Assembly: GCA_964230255.1 (NCBI GenBank)
Contig: CAXRGW010000047.1
Span: forward strand, 1 to 33,272
Length of the DNA stretch: 33,272 nt
Reading direction: 5' to 3'
Source of the DNA: Alteromonas_E sp964230255
GTDB lineage: Bacteria > Pseudomonadota > Gammaproteobacteria > Enterobacterales > Alteromonadaceae
Both the position numbers and the translations under genes were made by a program. Below, one piece after another: positions 8,580-17,006 of this stretch. Every line of letters starts with the position of its first letter. Within the stretch, counting starts at the first letter, position 1. The notes beneath the pieces were generated by a model, which did no database searches, was not told where the DNA came from, and was given only the letters and a program-made list of their open reading frames with translations.

Positions 8580-8822
8580 TTATTTTTGTGCGACCGATCG
8601 CTCGCACATGGCTCTGAGCTTATTGAAACGGCCCGTATCTTCTTGCGTGTGGCGTCTTAAGGTGAAGCCAGGATCAGGACGAGCAACTTCACTGAAAGCT
8701 TTGCAGGCTTGGGTATTATAGGTTTTTAGCTGGTCGTCACTGTTTATAGCACTTACTTTGTAGTTAATGGTGGTAACGGATGTGGCAGAGAACAGTAAAA
8801 CCGCAAATAGATTTTTTGACAT
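8580..8822 (-). CDS. small exported protein, unknown function
   Basis: 80 residues. AAGGAGAGTACC immediately upstream is a near-perfect ribosome site, so the start is firm. Residues about 1-25 look like a Sec signal peptide (MSKNLFAVLLFSATSV, cleavage perhaps after VSA), leaving a mature peptide of about 55 residues with two cysteines, one in TQACKAF and one in RAMCERS, which could form a disulfide. No family recognised. It lies 136 nt upstream of the exported DJ-1 gene on the same strand and may share its transcript. Confidence 0.7.
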   Translation of the reverse strand: MSKNLFAVLLFSATSVTTINYKVSAINSDDQLKTYNTQACKAFSEVARPDPGFTLRRHTQEDTGRFNKLRAMCERSVAQK

Positions 8823-9039
8823 GGTACTCTCCTTATGAAAAACGCCTTTAGATTACACCATACAAACGGTTAGCGTCACTCTGGTTATTGTAAAGTTGTA
8901 TTTCGATATCCGAACACTTATCTGGATTGAGCCTTTAGGAATAAATATGAAACGGCATTAAATTTCAATATGCACAGGGATGACAAAGATCACTAGCAGC
9001 AATAAATAGCTGTGCCACATAAGATACAAACCACTACCA

Positions 9040-12000
9040 CTAATCAATCTCCGCATTTAAATGCGAATAGATAACTCGCAGCGTGGAAAGTAGGTTTTGT
9101 TTCGCAGTCGGCCACAGAATAGCAACATTGTCGATCATGCGACTTTCGCAGAAAGACTGTAAGCGGGTTGCCATATCAGTGAGCGGTGCTGACGGTACAC
9201 TTTCTAGCACGCGGATTAGCTTGCGGGCCGCGAGTTGAATTTGTGCGTCATTGTCGACTTCAATGGCGGAATCTAGCTGCTCAATGTGTTGCTGGAACTC
9301 ATTGAGCAATGATTGCAGTGTAACCGCCAATGATGTCACGCTTTGTTTTTGCTGAAGATAGGGCAGCAAGTCAAACCAAATGGTTGGATCATCTGGCATA
9401 GGTAGCTTGGCGAATTCGGGTATTTGCTTTTCAGGTACCGGCTGTTGCTCACTGACTTGTTTGATTTCTTGTTTCTGCGCATCGATCAGCGCTTGCTCCT
9501 GCGCCGCTAGTTTATCTGCACTGGTCGCGATTTGTTGCTGGGCTTCCTGTAGTGCATTTTCTTTGCTGGTCAGTTGTTGTTTGCTGTCATTAAGTTCAGT
9601 TTCAAGTGCTTTAAGTTGTGAAGTAAGCTCTTTCTGGCTCGACGACTGGTCGGTCAATGCCGCTTTGCTTCGCGCGTATTCTTGCTTAACGGTTTGCAGG
9701 GCCCTAGTAAGGCGCTCTTGCTCATTTTGGAGGGCCTGAATATTGTCTTCGCGTTGTTGCAAGCTATGCTGCTGCGCGACGACTTGCTGCTTGAGCTGCT
9801 GCTCTTGTTTCTCTTGCTGAGCAATGCGGTCTTCTAGCGCGCTGGTTTGCTCTTTGGCTACATTGAGTTCTTTCTGCAAATGCTGCTCATCAGAAAGCGT
9901 CTTTGATACAGTGGTTTCAGCTTTCTTAAGTGCATCAAGCTTAGATGCCAAGGTGGAGCGCATTTTCTGATTCTGCGACTCTGCTTGCTCTAGTGCTTGC
10001 TGTAGTTGCTGCTTCTGTTGTTCAATTTCTGCGTGGTGTTGACGGCGTTGTTCGTCATTGCCTTCCATTAACTCGCGTTGCTTAATGGCGCGAGATTCTA
10101 CATCGGCCATTTCTTGTTTCAGTTGCGCCAGTTTTTCTCGCTGTGCTTTGCGAGAAAAACGCTCGCTTTCGGCTTGCTGGCGATGCTCATTGAGCTGCTC
10201 TTGAGTACTATCTAGTTGCGCTTTTTTTGCTGCCAACTCTTTCGCCAACGCCTGCTGTTTATATTGCCATTGCTGATCACTTTGCGCAATTTGTTGCTCT
10301 TGGGCTGCGGCTCGATTTTCCACATCGTCGAGTTCAGCTTGTAGGGTTTTGAGTAACGCGGCCAGTTGCGCTTTTTCTTCTTCGGTTTGCTGTTGAGTAC
10401 TATTGAGTTGTTCGGTAGTTTTCTGCAGTTCCAGTTGACGCGCTTGTAACTCTGCCTGAAGCTCAGCTTTTTGCTGCTCCCACTTCGCATCTGCTTGGGC
10501 GATCTTGCGCTGTTGGTTCTTGCTACGTTGCTCAACCTCTTGCATCTCTTGTTGTAATTGCGCCAATTCCGCTTCTCGGGCAACGCTTTGTTGCTTTTCG
10601 CGCTCGGTCAGCTGACGGGTTTCTTCTAGCGCTTGCTCTGTTTTACTTAATTGCTCTTGTTTGGCCTGCAATTCTTGTGCGAGCTGCTGGGTTTGTTTTT
10701 GCATGTCGCCCTGCTGTTGCCGCGACATTTGTTCGAGCATTTTCATCTCATGTTGCAAGTGATCAACGTAGCTACTCTTATTGGCAAGTTCTGCTTCAGC
10801 TGCTTGATAGGTGAGCTCAAGTTGGCGGCGTTTGTGTTCGGCTATCTCACTTGCCTTGCGTTGATTTATTAGCTGCTCGCGCAGTTTGTCACTGGTTTTG
10901 CCGGAGCTAATTAATTGTGATTGAAGACTTTTTATCCGGCTACTCACATCGTGAATTTGTTTATCTTTATCATCAATCGATGACTTCAACGCATGAATTT
11001 GCTGTTGTGACGCTTGCAGAGACTCGATCTGTTTAGCTTGCTCGGCTTTGAGTTTGTGCGAATTCATTTCGCTTTGGCGTAACTTTTCTTGAGCCTGCTT
11101 GTGATTGCGCTCGGAATACTGCAAGGCATCAGCAATTTGATTGCGTTGTTTTTGCAGGCTGCTGACTTTGGCACTGGATTCTTCCAATTGCGCTTCCAAT
11201 TCAACGTTGGCTTCTTGACTCGCTTCGAGTAAATTGCGATTACGCGCATAGTCGTCTTGTAGAGAATGCAAGTGACCACTGATATCTTCATGTGCCTGCT
11301 GCAGATCCTGAATGGTTTCCATTTTGGTTGCCAAATCGGTTTCGGCGGCTTGCAACTTGTCTTGGGTGTCTTGCAGCGAGCGGGCACGGCTAGCCAATAG
11401 GTCGTGGCTGTTTTCTAACAGTTGTTGTTTCTCGGCAATTTCGCGTTCAGCTACTTCTCGTAAGTTAACCGCCTCTAAACGCGCTGCATTAGCTTGCTCT
11501 AGGGCACGTAAATCAACCCACATACATAAGGTCGCAACGTGCACCTGCTGTTTAAACAGCGGCACCAAGGTAATTTCACACGGTAGTGTTTCGGCGTTGT
11601 GCTGGTGTATCCAAGGGATAGTCAGCACCTGGTGTTCGTTCTGTAAACGCTGCAAGTGAGTGGCAATTTCGGCTGCACAGCCCTCATCAGTATTAAGCTC
11701 ACGACTAGCCGGCGATTTACCAATAAATTCGTCTTCACTTTTAATGTCAAAGAATGCACAAGCCGCCGGATTGAGTTGAGTGAAGCCACGCTTGCCCATC
11801 AAGGCCACAGGCATACTGCTGTAGGTCATCATTCGTTCAAGTTTATGCGACAAGAACACAACTTCACGTGCATCGCTCACCCAACAAATGTATTTCTGGT
11901 CAACGCCTGCCAACTTGGTAACGTCAATTCGAGTCGTTACCACACTGTTATCATCGCATACCAGATCGGCATTGAAATTATCTAAGCGACCTCCTTTGTG

Positions 12001-13530
12001 CAGTAGACGTGCCGCTGTACCCGACTGTTCAGGACTTTTAAATAGTTGATAGAAGGTTTGTTGCTCTAACGAGACTTGCGTTTTACCTAGCATTTCGCCC
12101 AGTGTAGGGTTAGCGCGAGTTAGGTTATCTTCATCGTCAATCATGGCAATACCCATAGGCGAGCTATTGATCAGATGCTCGAGCGCTTGAGTTTGCAGCT
12201 GCACGTCTTTCTCAAGTGCTTTGACTGCGGTTAGATCTTCGATGACAGCAATTGTGCCGACCGTTTGATTGTCTGACTTAAACGCCAGCTGGTGCAGATT
12301 AATTTGCAGGTCTGACTTGTCAGCCGCTTGAATTTGTGTAGCTTTGCTTCTAATGCCAACCGAATCAGCCAGTTGATGAAGCGCTTTAAAAGCATCATCA
12401 AAGCGCTCAATCTCTTGCACTCGCTTGCCAAGTACCTGATTAAACTCTAGTTTAAAGAAGGAACAGAACACGCGGTTGCAATCAATGATTTGTTGTTCGG
12501 CATTGAGTACATATACAGGCAAAGGACTTGCACTTAGCAATGCTTTGACTTGCTTTTGTACGTTGTCAGCTTGGGCTTTAAGCTGCGTCACCTGTGATAG
12601 GTTCTCAAACACCAAGCGCGCACTAATTGGGTTATCACTCTGATGATCGAAGACTGTACCAGCGATCCGAATCGGGATTACTTTGTCGTTGATTTTTAAC
12701 TCACTGTTGAGCTCAATTGACTCGCCCTGCTGAAGTTGTTGGAAAGCACGCTCCCAAGCATAACTCTCGCTTGCAGCAAATTTTTGTGCAAATGCAGCAA
12801 TAGAGAGCTGCGGCTCTTCAACTAGGCCTAGTAATTGCGCCATGGATGGACTAAGGCGCACAATTTCCTGACCAAAATCGATTTCAGCTACGCGGACCTT
12901 GGCAAAACTCGTGGTTTCGTCGCTGTGATGCACCAGGGCTTTTTGATAATCAATCTGCTGCTGGTAACTATCAATATCTTCAATGGTAACTAGCGTAAAC
13001 GTATCGCCGATTGGCTTTTCTTGTGGAGCTACGCGGATGCGAACATGCCGCTCACGATTACCCAAAACACATTGAATTTGCTTTTCTTGATTAGCCTTTA
13101 ACGCTTGCTGCAGTTCGTTTTCAATCAGTGCTGGAAAAATTTGTAATGCTGGGCGTCCCAGCATGTCCTCAATTTTTTGACCCAGGAAGTAGGCGGTCAT
13201 GCGGTTCGCATAGCGAATATTGTGATGCGCATCCAGGTGTAAAATACCGGTGATAAACCGATCGGTATGCAGTTGAACGTCGTCAGTTTGCTGCTGAAGT
13301 CTGGCTACCTTGCGGTTGTTGGCATTTAGTTTGAGCTTGAACATGATCGCGACGACAAGCAGTCCAACGATTAACAACAAAGCTGCAATAACGACAATAT
13401 TGAGCATCGTAGCCGTAAGCGATTGCAATGGCTCGGCAATGGCCCATGCACTACCTACAAACGTGCAGCTGATCAGAAATATAAGTATCTGAGAAATAGC
13501 CTCACGAGCAAAAAACCTGCGTTTAGTCAT
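9040..13530 (-). CDS. giant membrane-anchored PAS / coiled-coil protein with degenerate HPt-like tail
   Basis: 1496 residues. Two hydrophobic stretches (about 14-32 and 43-66) give a membrane anchor or signal plus anchor. About five PAS-like modules follow (roughly 85-195, 200-310, 325-435, 450-560, 565-680), seen from repeated features such as YANRMTAYFLGQ, DCNRVFCSFFKLE, RANPTLGEMLG and QLNPAACAFFDI. About residues 685-1370 are an uninterrupted Gln/Glu/Lys-rich coiled coil with an internal repeat of about 71 residues. The last 100 residues look like a helical HPt domain, but the position of the phospho-acceptor histidine (AHKLKG in the family) reads ARKLIR, with Arg1436. No HisKA, HATPase, GGDEF, EAL or receiver domain is visible. 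I infer a sensor or scaffold derived from a hybrid-kinase-like ancestor. No symbol can be given. It is a single gene with no co-directional partner close by. Confidence 0.85.
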   Translation of the reverse strand: MTKRRFFAREAISQILIFLISCTFVGSAWAIAEPLQSLTATMLNIVVIAALLLIVGLLVVAIMFKLKLNANNRKVARLQQQTDDVQLHTDRFITGILHLDAHHNIRYANRMTAYFLGQKIEDMLGRPALQIFPALIENELQQALKANQEKQIQCVLGNRERHVRIRVAPQEKPIGDTFTLVTIEDIDSYQQQIDYQKALVHHSDETTSFAKVRVAEIDFGQEIVRLSPSMAQLLGLVEEPQLSIAAFAQKFAASESYAWERAFQQLQQGESIELNSELKINDKVIPIRIAGTVFDHQSDNPISARLVFENLSQVTQLKAQADNVQKQVKALLSASPLPVYVLNAEQQIIDCNRVFCSFFKLEFNQVLGKRVQEIERFDDAFKALHQLADSVGIRSKATQIQAADKSDLQINLHQLAFKSDNQTVGTIAVIEDLTAVKALEKDVQLQTQALEHLINSSPMGIAMIDDEDNLTRANPTLGEMLGKTQVSLEQQTFYQLFKSPEQSGTAARLLHKGGRLDNFNADLVCDDNSVVTTRIDVTKLAGVDQKYICWVSDAREVVFLSHKLERMMTYSSMPVALMGKRGFTQLNPAACAFFDIKSEDEFIGKSPASRELNTDEGCAAEIATHLQRLQNEHQVLTIPWIHQHNAETLPCEITLVPLFKQQVHVATLCMWVDLRALEQANAARLEAVNLREVAEREIAEKQQLLENSHDLLASRARSLQDTQDKLQAAETDLATKMETIQDLQQAHEDISGHLHSLQDDYARNRNLLEASQEANVELEAQLEESSAKVSSLQKQRNQIADALQYSERNHKQAQEKLRQSEMNSHKLKAEQAKQIESLQASQQQIHALKSSIDDKDKQIHDVSSRIKSLQSQLISSGKTSDKLREQLINQRKASEIAEHKRRQLELTYQAAEAELANKSSYVDHLQHEMKMLEQMSRQQQGDMQKQTQQLAQELQAKQEQLSKTEQALEETRQLTEREKQQSVAREAELAQLQQEMQEVEQRSKNQQRKIAQADAKWEQQKAELQAELQARQLELQKTTEQLNSTQQQTEEEKAQLAALLKTLQAELDDVENRAAAQEQQIAQSDQQWQYKQQALAKELAAKKAQLDSTQEQLNEHRQQAESERFSRKAQREKLAQLKQEMADVESRAIKQRELMEGNDEQRRQHHAEIEQQKQQLQQALEQAESQNQKMRSTLASKLDALKKAETTVSKTLSDEQHLQKELNVAKEQTSALEDRIAQQEKQEQQLKQQVVAQQHSLQQREDNIQALQNEQERLTRALQTVKQEYARSKAALTDQSSSQKELTSQLKALETELNDSKQQLTSKENALQEAQQQIATSADKLAAQEQALIDAQKQEIKQVSEQQPVPEKQIPEFAKLPMPDDPTIWFDLLPYLQQKQSVTSLAVTLQSLLNEFQQHIEQLDSAIEVDNDAQIQLAARKLIRVLESVPSAPLTDMATRLQSFCESRMIDNVAILWPTAKQNLLSTLRVIYSHLNAEID
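10000..10655 (-). repeat. three coding repeats of about 71 residues in the coiled coil
   Basis: Within the PAS/coiled-coil protein three consecutive units share a pattern: (T)EQL..TRQ..E.EK, then LAQLQ.EM.DVE.RA..Q..IAQ.D.QW, then K..L..EL.AK..QL. Examples are AELAQLQQEMQEVEQR, LQAELDDVENRAAAQEQQIA and EKLAQLKQEMADVESRA. They are clearer than the background heptad pattern and indicate internal duplication. Confidence 0.55.
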
Positions 13531-13974
13531 GCTTTGAATTCCGAAAACGAGTAGCTAGCGTTATCTAGTCAAGCACTATAGCGAAATTGAACAAGCACTT
13601 AGGCTGTCGTGGCTAACCATGGGTGCCTATTTTTATACCTTTACGGCAATTTAAAAGGCGTAGTCAGAGAAGTGCAGAGACAGCCGGTAGAGTGAGAATA
13701 AATGCTATGTAAAACAAGTGCATCGCATTGTTTTTGATTTGTTATTGTAGCTAAATCCGCTGTAGCTTAAAGATCAGTGTGCAAGTTGTGAGTGTTGAGA
13801 CTTTGCATGCAAATATTCATGAGCCGCTAACCCTCAGTGGTGAAGTATTTAACAGTAACCGTTGGCGTGAAGAGTTGATCAATATCGAAGGGGCGACCAC
13901 TTTGCTTGTTAGCTGGGAGGTCCCGGCCTGCGCGGCGATAACGTTGGTGTCTCCTCGCAGGTATCACGTATTAC
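13531..13974. other. intergenic stretch between the PAS protein and the hydrolase
   Basis: 444 nt without a firm gene. A plus-strand frame opens with GTG at 13779 (first residues QVVSVETLHANIHEPLTLS) and looks protein-like for about 65 residues, but then runs antisense into the 3' end of the hydrolase gene. No ribosome site is visible. It could be a short gene or remnant. No terminator was identified. Promoters for the PAS gene must lie near 13531-13700. Confidence 0.4.
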
Positions 13975-14715
13975 TTACCCCGCGAGTAAGTCATCAAGTT
14001 CTGTATAGGTTAATTGTTCTGACTGGCCGGCTAATATGTAAGCGATTGCGCGCCATGAGTCACGATGAAACCCGATCCCCAAGTGCGTACCATCAATCTC
14101 AATATGGCGGGCTTGTTGGTTATATACATCTAAAGCCGCCTGCCAGCTTACGATGCCATCGAGTTTACTAAACAGCACAGTGATGGGCTGAGAAAAACCA
14201 ATCGCGTTGCGCTCGGCAATTTCTATCTCCAGTTCGTCCATATCGATATTTTTTTGTGCCGCATAACGTTTACCTGGTGCGGTATACTTCGGACCACCCG
14301 TAACAGGTGTGCCCATTGTAATTACCTCACTGACCGCATCAGGAAATAGCCGAGCAACTTCTCGACACAACACGCCACCAAGGCTCCAGCCAATCAGTGT
14401 GATAGGTCTATCTAGCTCTAGGCTCAATTCTAAAGTTTGACGGCCAAGGCGGACGATATCTTCATCGACATCACCGCGGTTTCTACCCAGATTCCAGTCA
14501 TATACATCATAGCCAAGCTTATCTAAAAAACCTTTTAGCGGACGCATGGACCATTTATCGGTCATAAAACCTGGTGCTAGCAACACCGGTCGACCATCAC
14601 CCTTTGGCATCGACAACAACTGTGGCAGCGTTACTATTGTCTGGAGCCAATCAAGTGGCGCTTGTATTTCACGCAAGGATAGACGTTTTGTTGGCGGTGC
14701 TAACTCATCAAACAT
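13975..14715 (-). CDS. alpha/beta hydrolase (lipase/esterase-like)
   Basis: 246 residues, no signal peptide, so cytoplasmic. The fold is shown by PVLLAPGFMTDKWSMRPL near residue 45, the nucleophile elbow GWSLGG (Ser about 115), an acid in SKLDGIVSW (Asp about 190) and a histidine in DGTHLGIGFH (about 215). This fits a complete Ser-Asp-His triad. The substrate is unknown; the sequence resembles lipase-like hydrolases that act on acyl esters. Two ATGs are in frame, 14721 and 14715; AAGG lies 8 nt before the second, so I prefer it. It stands alone. Confidence 0.8.
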   Translation of the reverse strand: MFDELAPPTKRLSLREIQAPLDWLQTIVTLPQLLSMPKGDGRPVLLAPGFMTDKWSMRPLKGFLDKLGYDVYDWNLGRNRGDVDEDIVRLGRQTLELSLELDRPITLIGWSLGGVLCREVARLFPDAVSEVITMGTPVTGGPKYTAPGKRYAAQKNIDMDELEIEIAERNAIGFSQPITVLFSKLDGIVSWQAALDVYNQQARHIEIDGTHLGIGFHRDSWRAIAYILAGQSEQLTYTELDDLLAG

Positions 14716-15179
14716 AATCATTACCTTATTTGGGGTTATTAATGATTACGCTAAAGCTGGGCTATTGGTTTAGTATTTACCACAGTATGCGACGATAGCT
14801 CTTTTGCCACACTACTGATGCTACACATAACTATCGAATACTGCCGAATACCGAAATCGCTAGCCAGGCGGCTGCTGGGGCCGGTCGTTTTGTATTAAAA
14901 AACCGCTTTTTTCACAATACGGCAGCAGCACAAAAGTTAGAGGCAATGCCTACGTAAATCACGGTTAGGGCGGCAATGAATAGACTAAATGCCAATCCTG
15001 ATTCTGCCTGAAATCCATGCTTCGCAGCTGATACGGCTAGCGGTTGAAAACCCGCGGTGCTATAACGACGCTACAGTAGTTTTTAACTTACGTGCATGCA
15101 GGAATTCAATTAGTTCATTATGGGACAGTGAGGCAGAAACACTGGCGCTTAAGTCAGTTTGTATGGATATAAAGAGCAG
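14716..15179. other. intergenic stretch with possible coding debris
   Basis: 464 nt with no convincing gene. On the plus strand, 14845-14957 reads EIASQAAAGAGRFVLKNRF and on to LEAMPT before a stop; it looks like the tail of some protein but has no start. A 64-codon frame (14989-15183) has no ribosome site and overlaps the TM2 gene start. AAAAAACCGCTTTTTT near 14900 is an imperfect hairpin. Confidence 0.35.
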
Positions 15180-16121
15180 ATGAAGGCGTTAACTGACGAC
15201 CCCGATTTCTCACAAACGGTCATAGATGAGCTCTATTGCCCAAAGCCTAAGTACGCTTCGGTTGCATTATTGCTAGCCATCTTTTTGGGCTTGTTTGGCG
15301 GTCACCGATTTTATTTGGGTATGGTATTAACCGGAACAGTGATGTTCCTCAGCGCCGGCGGCGGGTTCATCTGTTGGATTGTCGATATATTTCGAATTAA
15401 AACCTTGGTGCGGGAACACAATCAACGGCAACAAGAGCGCCAAGACGCTGGACTACCACCAAACGATCTGGCATTTCTGCCACCCAAAGTGGATTTCACT
15501 ATTAATCGCCCTGCTGCCTGGTTACCTAAACGCAGTTCTAAAGGCAGAGTTTACGGTAGTCTATTTCTACTGACGTTAATCGGTTTTATCTTAGGCGTGA
15601 TATCTGGGCCAACAGGTACCTATGAACCGACAATCATATTGATTATTTTCATTATTGCCTCATTAGTAACTGCGCGTATAAAACTTGCAGCACAAGTCCC
15701 TTTGATAGCGAGTTTAACGCGTTGGGTCCACAGGTTAAGGCTGTATTATTACAGTGTAGATCCGGGCAACATTTGGTTACTCGGATTGCGCCCTCTTTAT
15801 GGGGTGTTTTTTGCTCCCTTTACCAAAAAAGCCAGAGCAGAAGTGCGTTTGTATTTTGAGTTAGGCCTCATTTTTTCCATCTTGTTTGTGGTCTCTGACT
15901 TATTTGAAATCGCCCAACAAAATTCGATTTGGGCTGGAATTGGGCGTGCGATAGCGGAGTTTGTGCAAACACTAATATTCACCTACCTGTTTGTGGCACC
16001 CGTTGGTGCCTTATTGACTACTCAGATATTATTATCACGTCGTGACTGGGTGATTTGGTTGCTTAGTGCCGCATGTGTGTATGGTATTTACATCGGGCTT
16101 AATCTTACGGGCGGTATTTAG
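15180..16121 (+). CDS. TM2 domain-containing membrane protein
   Basis: 313 residues. About residues 22-75 form a TM2 domain: two helices joined by GLFGGHRFYLG and ending in WIVDIFRIKTLV, the hallmark of the family. The next 60 residues are hydrophilic. About five more hydrophobic segments follow (from about 125, 150, 220, 255 and 285). TM2 proteins are inner-membrane proteins of mostly unknown role. I start at ATG 15180 (MKALTDDPDF), with GAG close upstream; a TTG at 15159 is in frame. Nothing nearby suggests a partner. Confidence 0.85.
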   Translation: MKALTDDPDFSQTVIDELYCPKPKYASVALLLAIFLGLFGGHRFYLGMVLTGTVMFLSAGGGFICWIVDIFRIKTLVREHNQRQQERQDAGLPPNDLAFLPPKVDFTINRPAAWLPKRSSKGRVYGSLFLLTLIGFILGVISGPTGTYEPTIILIIFIIASLVTARIKLAAQVPLIASLTRWVHRLRLYYYSVDPGNIWLLGLRPLYGVFFAPFTKKARAEVRLYFELGLIFSILFVVSDLFEIAQQNSIWAGIGRAIAEFVQTLIFTYLFVAPVGALLTTQILLSRRDWVIWLLSAACVYGIYIGLNLTGGI

Positions 16122-16319
16122 TTATGGTTGCTCAAAGTTGACATTACAGATTAGGCTGTTTTAGTAATGCTGCTATTACGCGGGAAATCTATGTCTACAA
16201 ACGTTGAAATTGCATTGTGCAAAAAGAAGTCTGCACTTTTTGTATTTCCCGTCGGTGTGGCCTTTGACTTTCCGGTGAAAGAAGAGACTTTGGAATAGCG
16301 ATAAAGGCCATCGTAGTGG
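16122..16319. terminator. intergenic region between convergent genes, weak hairpin
   Basis: CAAAAAG (16220-16226) and CTTTTTG (16236-16242) form a 7-bp hairpin in the gap between two convergent genes and could act in both directions. It is about 100 nt from each stop, so the assignment is weak. No gene is seen here. Confidence 0.25.
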
Positions 16320-17006
16320 TTACATAAACAACAAATAATAGCCAATCCCAAATATCGCCGTATCGGCGAAAATATGGCTGATGTAGCAGGATAAAATATT
16401 GCTATAACGCACATAGATGGCAGACCAAACTATACCCGCTACGAAAATCCCAACACAAGCCAGAAGGGTTGTTGTTAGATCGAAGTACAGCGACATTGCT
16501 AGAAAATGATGAGCAACAAAGCCGAACGCGGATAGCAATATAGCCCCTTTTTGCGTCATAAAACTATTCGCTCTAGACACGATAAACCAGCGCCAAAAGT
16601 ATTCTTCTAAAAGTGCGTTCACGAAGGTCCAATATAACGCTAGAAGTAAGAACCTTTTAGGGTCGAATAATCCTACCGCTTGCATTGCAGCCTTAAGCTC
16701 AGCGGAATCGATTGTTGTAGAACCAACGCCAACATAAGTGCCAAGGATCACTACACACATAATAATGCCAGTAGCAAAGCCCATGCCCAAGCCCCGAGTA
16801 TTAATGGGCGGCCAGGAAATGCGGCGATAGTGGTAAAACAACCAAGCTAAAGGAAATGCCAATACCCAGAATTTAGCCACTGTGAACGCTAATTCACCTG
16901 CCGGGCTTGCTGGCCAAACAAACATCCCCAACCATACGCCAAGAGTTGGTATCGGCATTGACAGCAATAATGCCCATAGAGCAGGGCGATGCTCCTTCAT
17001 CTTCAT
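16320..17006 (-). CDS. CPBP (CAAX-like) family intramembrane metalloprotease
   Basis: 228 residues with about seven hydrophobic helices. The family motifs are all visible: EEYFWRW (EExxxR, residues about 136-142), a histidine pair in GFVAHHFLAM, and SHIFADT near the end (HxxxD/N), which together bind the catalytic metal in this glutamic-type intramembrane protease family (CPBP, formerly Abi/CaaX). Substrates in bacteria are mostly unknown. Its ATG overlaps the upstream MFS-PlsC stop (ATGA), so the two are co-translated. An alternative ATG lies two codons later. Confidence 0.88.
   Translation of the reverse strand: MKMKEHRPALWALLLSMPIPTLGVWLGMFVWPASPAGELAFTVAKFWVLAFPLAWLFYHYRRISWPPINTRGLGMGFATGIIMCVVILGTYVGVGSTTIDSAELKAAMQAVGLFDPKRFLLLALYWTFVNALLEEYFWRWFIVSRANSFMTQKGAILLSAFGFVAHHFLAMSLYFDLTTTLLACVGIFVAGIVWSAIYVRYSNILSCYISHIFADTAIFGIGYYLLFM

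Noticed and set aside
10212..11387. Minus-strand frames inside the PAS gene in another phase
   Set aside because: Shadow frames of the low-complexity coiled-coil coding sequence.
9380..11985. Several plus-strand frames of 73-119 codons antisense to the coiled coil
   Set aside because: They arise from CTG/TTG-rich complements of Gln/Glu/Leu codons, are low-complexity (Ser/Cys/Leu) and have no ribosome sites.
13779..14171. 130-codon plus-strand frame starting with GTG
   Set aside because: The second half is antisense to the conserved 3' end of the alpha/beta hydrolase and no ribosome site precedes it; only the first part could be a remnant.
14989..15183. 64-codon plus frame before the TM2 gene
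   Set aside because: No ribosome site, no recognisable features, and it overlaps the TM2 start out of frame.
16151..16414. 87-codon minus frame downstream of the CPBP gene
   Set aside because: Overlaps the 3' end of the CPBP gene in another frame and lacks a start signal.
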